64,000 nucleotides of DNA from Pseudotabrizicola algicola (GTDB lineage: Bacteria > Pseudomonadota > Alphaproteobacteria > Rhodobacterales > Rhodobacteraceae): assembly GCF_010915705.1 (NCBI RefSeq), contig NZ_JAAIKE010000006.1, positions 145,216-209,215 on the forward strand, in the 5' to 3' direction. The first letter of the stretch is position 1. Every line of letters starts with the position of its first letter. Below, piece after piece: positions 62,073-64,000 of the stretch. Position numbers and translations under genes: made by a program. A model generated the notes under the pieces. That model was not told the origin of the DNA. It ran no database searches and worked only from the letters and a program-made list of their open reading frames with translations.

Positions 62073-63079
62073 ATGCTCGATCAGACCCTGACCTTGCCGG
62101 AAGACCCCGAGGAGCTGCGCAGCTTCACCGCGCGGCTGCTGGCCGAGGTCAAGGCGCAGGCGATCCTGATCGAGAAGCTGCGGCACCAGCTGGCCGGGTA
62201 CCGGGCGCACCGGTTCGGGGCGTCGTCGGAGGCGGCAGAGCAGTTGCAATTGGCTCTGGAGACCAGCGAGATCGCTGCCGCTGCGATGACAGCGCGGATG
62301 AAGCTGCCGGACATCGAGGAGAAGGACAAACCCAAGCGCCGCCCGATCCCGGATCATATCCCATCCCACGGATGGAAGTGGAACTCAGCCCTGCGGCCGA
62401 TGCCTGTGCCGATTGTGGCGGCCGCCTGCGTCGGATCGGCGAAGACGTCACCGAGGAACTCGAGTATGTCCCCGGGCGCTTCATCGTGAACCGGATCGTC
62501 CGGCCGCGCCTGACGTGTTCCTGCTGCGAACGGTTCAGCCAGGCCCCGCTTCCCTCGCGCCCCATCGAGCGCGGTCGCCCAGGGCCAGGCTTGCTGGCCC
62601 ATGTCCTGGTCAGCAAATATGCCGATCACCTGCCACTCTACCGCCAGAGCCAGATCTTCGACCGCGAAGGTCTCGACCTCGACAGATCGACCCTGGCCGA
62701 TTGGGTGGGCAAATCCACGGCCCTGCTGGAACCCCTCGCAGATGCCATCGGCCGCCATATCCTGTCGGCCGAGGCGATCTTCGCCGACGATACTCCGGTC
62801 AGCATGCTCGCCCCCGGCACAGGCAAGACCCAGACGGCACGGCTCTGGACCTATGCCCGTGACGAACGCCCCTGGAGTGGAACGGCACCGCCCGCGGCCT
62901 GGTATCGGTTCTCCGGCGACCGCAAGGGCCAGCACCCGAAGAACCATCTCGCCCGCTTCCGCGGCTGGATGCATGCCGACGGCTATGCCGGGTTCGAAGA
63001 TCTCTATCGCACCGGAGCAGTCCGAGAGATTGCCTGCATGGCCCATGTCAGACGCAAGTTCGTCGACATCCACCGGTAA
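62073..63079 (+). pseudogene. tnpC: IS66 transposase TnpC, frameshifted and truncated
   Basis: N-terminal part in one frame (LDQTLTLPEDPEELRSFTARLLAEVKAQAILIEKLRHQLAGYRAHRFGASSEA), ending wrongly at 62489. The continuation in another frame starts at 62372 (MEVELSPAADACADCGGRLRRIGEDVTEELEYVPGRFIVNRIVRP) through the zinc-type CxxC and DDE-like catalytic core (ADDTPVSMLAPGTGKTQTARLW) to 63079. A tandem TCCCA-TCCCA (62359-62368) explains the shift: removing one copy restores PDHIP-R-MEVEL. The 3' catalytic part is missing. Confidence 0.88.
62359..62368 (+). repeat. 5-bp tandem duplication causing the tnpC frameshift
   Basis: TCCCATCCCA. Removing one TCCCA gives an uninterrupted TnpC frame. Confidence 0.8.
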
Positions 63080-63144
63080 TCCTCCCCATGGTTAAGGGGA
63101 TGCGGAAGTAGAATTTTCTCGGCAGGATGAACGAGGAGATTCCG

Positions 63145-63408
63145 ATGAAGAAGAGCCGTTTCACCGAAGCCCAGATCATGGGCGTGCTGCGCCAGGCGGA
63201 GGGCGGGATGCCCGTTCCCGAGTTGTGCCGCGAGCACGGGATCAGCAGCGCGACGTTTTACAAGTGGCGGGCCAAGTATGGCGGCATGGATGCATCCATG
63301 GTGAGCCAGATGAAGGCTCTTGAGGATGAGAACCGGCGGCTGAAGCGCATGTTCGCCGATCTCAGCATGCAGGCCGATCTGCTTCGAGAAGCTCTTGGAA
63401 AAAAGTGA
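63145..63408 (+). CDS. IS3-family transposase orfA (HTH protein)
   Basis: 87 residues, start at ATG 63145 after GAGGAG; an ATG at 63127 gives a few more residues. [46 protein letters not shown] is the [36 protein letters not shown] is a leucine-zipper stretch. It ends at the frameshift heptamer A-AAA-AAG. Confidence 0.9.
   Translation: MKKSRFTEAQIMGVLRQAEGGMPVPELCREHGISSATFYKWRAKYGGMDASMVSQMKALEDENRRLKRMFADLSMQADLLREALGKK
63399..63405 (+). other. Programmed -1 frameshift heptamer
   Basis: A AAA AAG in the orfA frame, directly before its TGA stop. Slipping one base backward joins orfA to the orfB frame beginning GTG ACG, the usual way IS3 makes the fused transposase. Confidence 0.8.
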
Positions 63409-63758
63409 CGCGGCCAGCTCAGCGCCGGGAGTTGGCCGAGAAGGCGGTGGCGATGAAGGGGGTCAGCATTGCGCTGGCCTGTCGTGCGTTCGGCGTCAGC
63501 GAGACCTGTTTCCGCTACAGCCCGAAGCGTGACGACGAGAACGAGATGATCGCCGACCTGCTAGTCGGGCTGACCAACGTCCACAAGATGTGGGGCTTCG
63601 GCCTGTGTTTCCTGCATCTGCGGAACGTGAAGGGGCATGTCTGGAACCACAAGCGGATCCACCGCATCTACTGCGAGCTGGAACTGAACCTGCGCATCAA
63701 GCCGCGGCGACGTCTCAAGCGCGAGAAGCCCGAGGAATTGGCTGTGCCGCCTTCGCTA

Positions 63759-63781
63759 CAATCGATCCCCCGGATCGATTG
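63759..63781. repeat. In-frame palindrome inside orfB
   Basis: CAATCGATCC-CCC-GGATCGATTG: perfect 10-bp arms, 3-nt loop. It sits within a roughly 48-nt segment that seems inserted in the orfB reading frame without breaking it. Confidence 0.7.
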
Positions 63782-63963
63782 CTTTACGCTTCGGCCCCCG
63801 AACCTGGTCTGGTCGATGGATTTCATGGCGGACCGCTTGGCCGACGGGCGACAGTTCCGGCTCTTGAACGTTCTGGACGACTTCAATCGCGAGGGCCTGG
63901 GGATCGAGGTCGATTTTTCGCTGCCCGCCGAACGGGTCGTCCGCTCCCTGAACCTGTCGTCGG

Positions 63964-63988
63964 GGAAACGGTCCACTGGACCGTTTCC
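63964..63988. repeat. Palindrome near the right window edge
   Basis: GGAAACGGTCC-ACT-GGACCGTTTCC: perfect 11-bp arms. It coincides with the point where orfB stops matching its family. Confidence 0.7.
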
Positions 63989-64000
63989 TGATCCTCCTCC

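Larger units (their letters stand above)
61682..63079 (+). mobile_element. Decayed IS66-family element (tnpB-tnpC), 3' part cut by an IS3 insertion
   Basis: Consists of a tnpB frame (61712-62014) and the front half of tnpC (62073-63079). No tnpA is visible upstream. tnpC carries a frameshift (5-bp duplication at 62359-62368) and stops abruptly where IS3-type sequence begins. Left inverted repeat not found. The preceding 61535-61681 has no gene I can name. Confidence 0.85.
63080..64000 (+). mobile_element. IS3-family element inserted in IS66 (right end off window)
   Basis: orfA (63145-63408) and an orfB frame (from 63405) read as an IS3-family (IS407/IS51-like) transposase pair. The left boundary lies within about 63077-63110 right after the truncated TnpC; its inverted repeat could not be defined with certainty. 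orfB degenerates near the window edge. Confidence 0.75.
63405..64000 (+). pseudogene. IS3-family transposase orfB, interrupted and running off the window
   Basis: Reading from 63405: [34 protein letters not shown], then [47 protein letters not shown] and [14 protein letters not shown] with [30 protein letters not shown], the first two DDE aspartates. Between LAVP and PNLVWSM an insert [16 protein letters not shown] contains a palindrome and keeps the frame. After VVRSLN the reading departs from the family at about 63952 and enters another palindrome, so the gene is probably broken. Confidence 0.78.

Noticed and set aside
63590..63991. 133-codon plus-strand frame at the right end
   Set aside because: Out of frame with orfB, whose translation matches IS3 transposases over the same bases.
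1..64000. CRISPR arrays, tRNA or rRNA genes, phage genes
   Set aside because: No regularly spaced repeats, cloverleaf-like conserved sequence or phage structural genes were seen; only the 166-bp tandem repeat and small palindromes.

Overview
The window reads as one chromosomal stretch of a GC-rich alphaproteobacterium, most likely Rhodobacterales (Rhodobacteraceae/Paracoccaceae). The grounds are the strongly GC-biased codon use, the SH3/DUF1236 secreted protein, the sulfate ABC operon beside an Rrf2 regulator, TRAP transporters, a divergent acdR/acdS pair and a PQQ-dependent alcohol-oxidation island of the ped/xox type. All names come from reading translations against remembered families; no database search was run.

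Layout. 0-9.4 kb: 5' part of miaB, two conserved envelope or unknown genes, the cys sulfate importer (a small protein, SBP, CysT, CysW, CysA, all on the minus strand) with an Rrf2 regulator and a palindromic promoter, an Lrp regulator, a type IB topoisomerase and periplasmic Cu/Zn SOD. 9.4-13.6 kb: a stress or storage group (treZ, a DUF2934 protein, a YciF/DUF892 protein, a small acidic protein, an SGNH lipoprotein). 13.7-21.9 kb: a tightly overlapping minus-strand operon of aminotransferase, fused E1 alpha-beta 2-oxoacid dehydrogenase, FabD-like acyltransferase, ALDH7 (AmaB-like) and FAD amine oxidase, with a divergent LysR. This suggests lysine/pipecolate/2-aminoadipate catabolism with an unusual last step. 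21.9-28.3 kb: FAH-family hydrolase, then acdR/acdS (ACC deaminase) followed by an AceE-like E1, a RidA-family protein and a YbaK deacylase. 28.2-33.3 kb: TetR plus an RND efflux pair with twin operators.

33.4-50.4 kb is a PQQ/alcohol-oxidation island. It holds a GAF-Fis regulator and aldehyde dehydrogenase, a NosR-like FMN/4Fe-4S membrane protein with its ApbE flavin transferase, a XoxJ-like binding protein, a PedF-like cytochrome c, a Ped-type ABC exporter with a dedicated binding protein, beta-propeller and small secreted protein, and a quinoprotein alcohol dehydrogenase with an Asp-Tyr-Asp motif typical of lanthanide enzymes. A SsuABC-like importer is split between the two ends of the island. 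An MCP follows. 52.9-59.0 kb is an aromatic-acid module (gamma-resorcylate decarboxylase-like, FAD hydroxylase, TRAP transporter, MarR) with the same 18-bp motif in both promoters. 59.3-61.5 kb is a second, SldBA-like membrane-anchored PQQ dehydrogenase. The right end is a nest of decayed insertion sequences: an IS66 tnpC broken by a 5-bp duplication and cut by an IS3-family element, whose orfB carries an in-frame palindromic insert and runs into another palindrome at the window edge.

The strongest leads for something undescribed are the NosR-ApbE pair plus split importer tied to a probable lanthanide alcohol dehydrogenase, and the E1/FabD-like/ALDH7 operon that lacks E2 and E3 genes.
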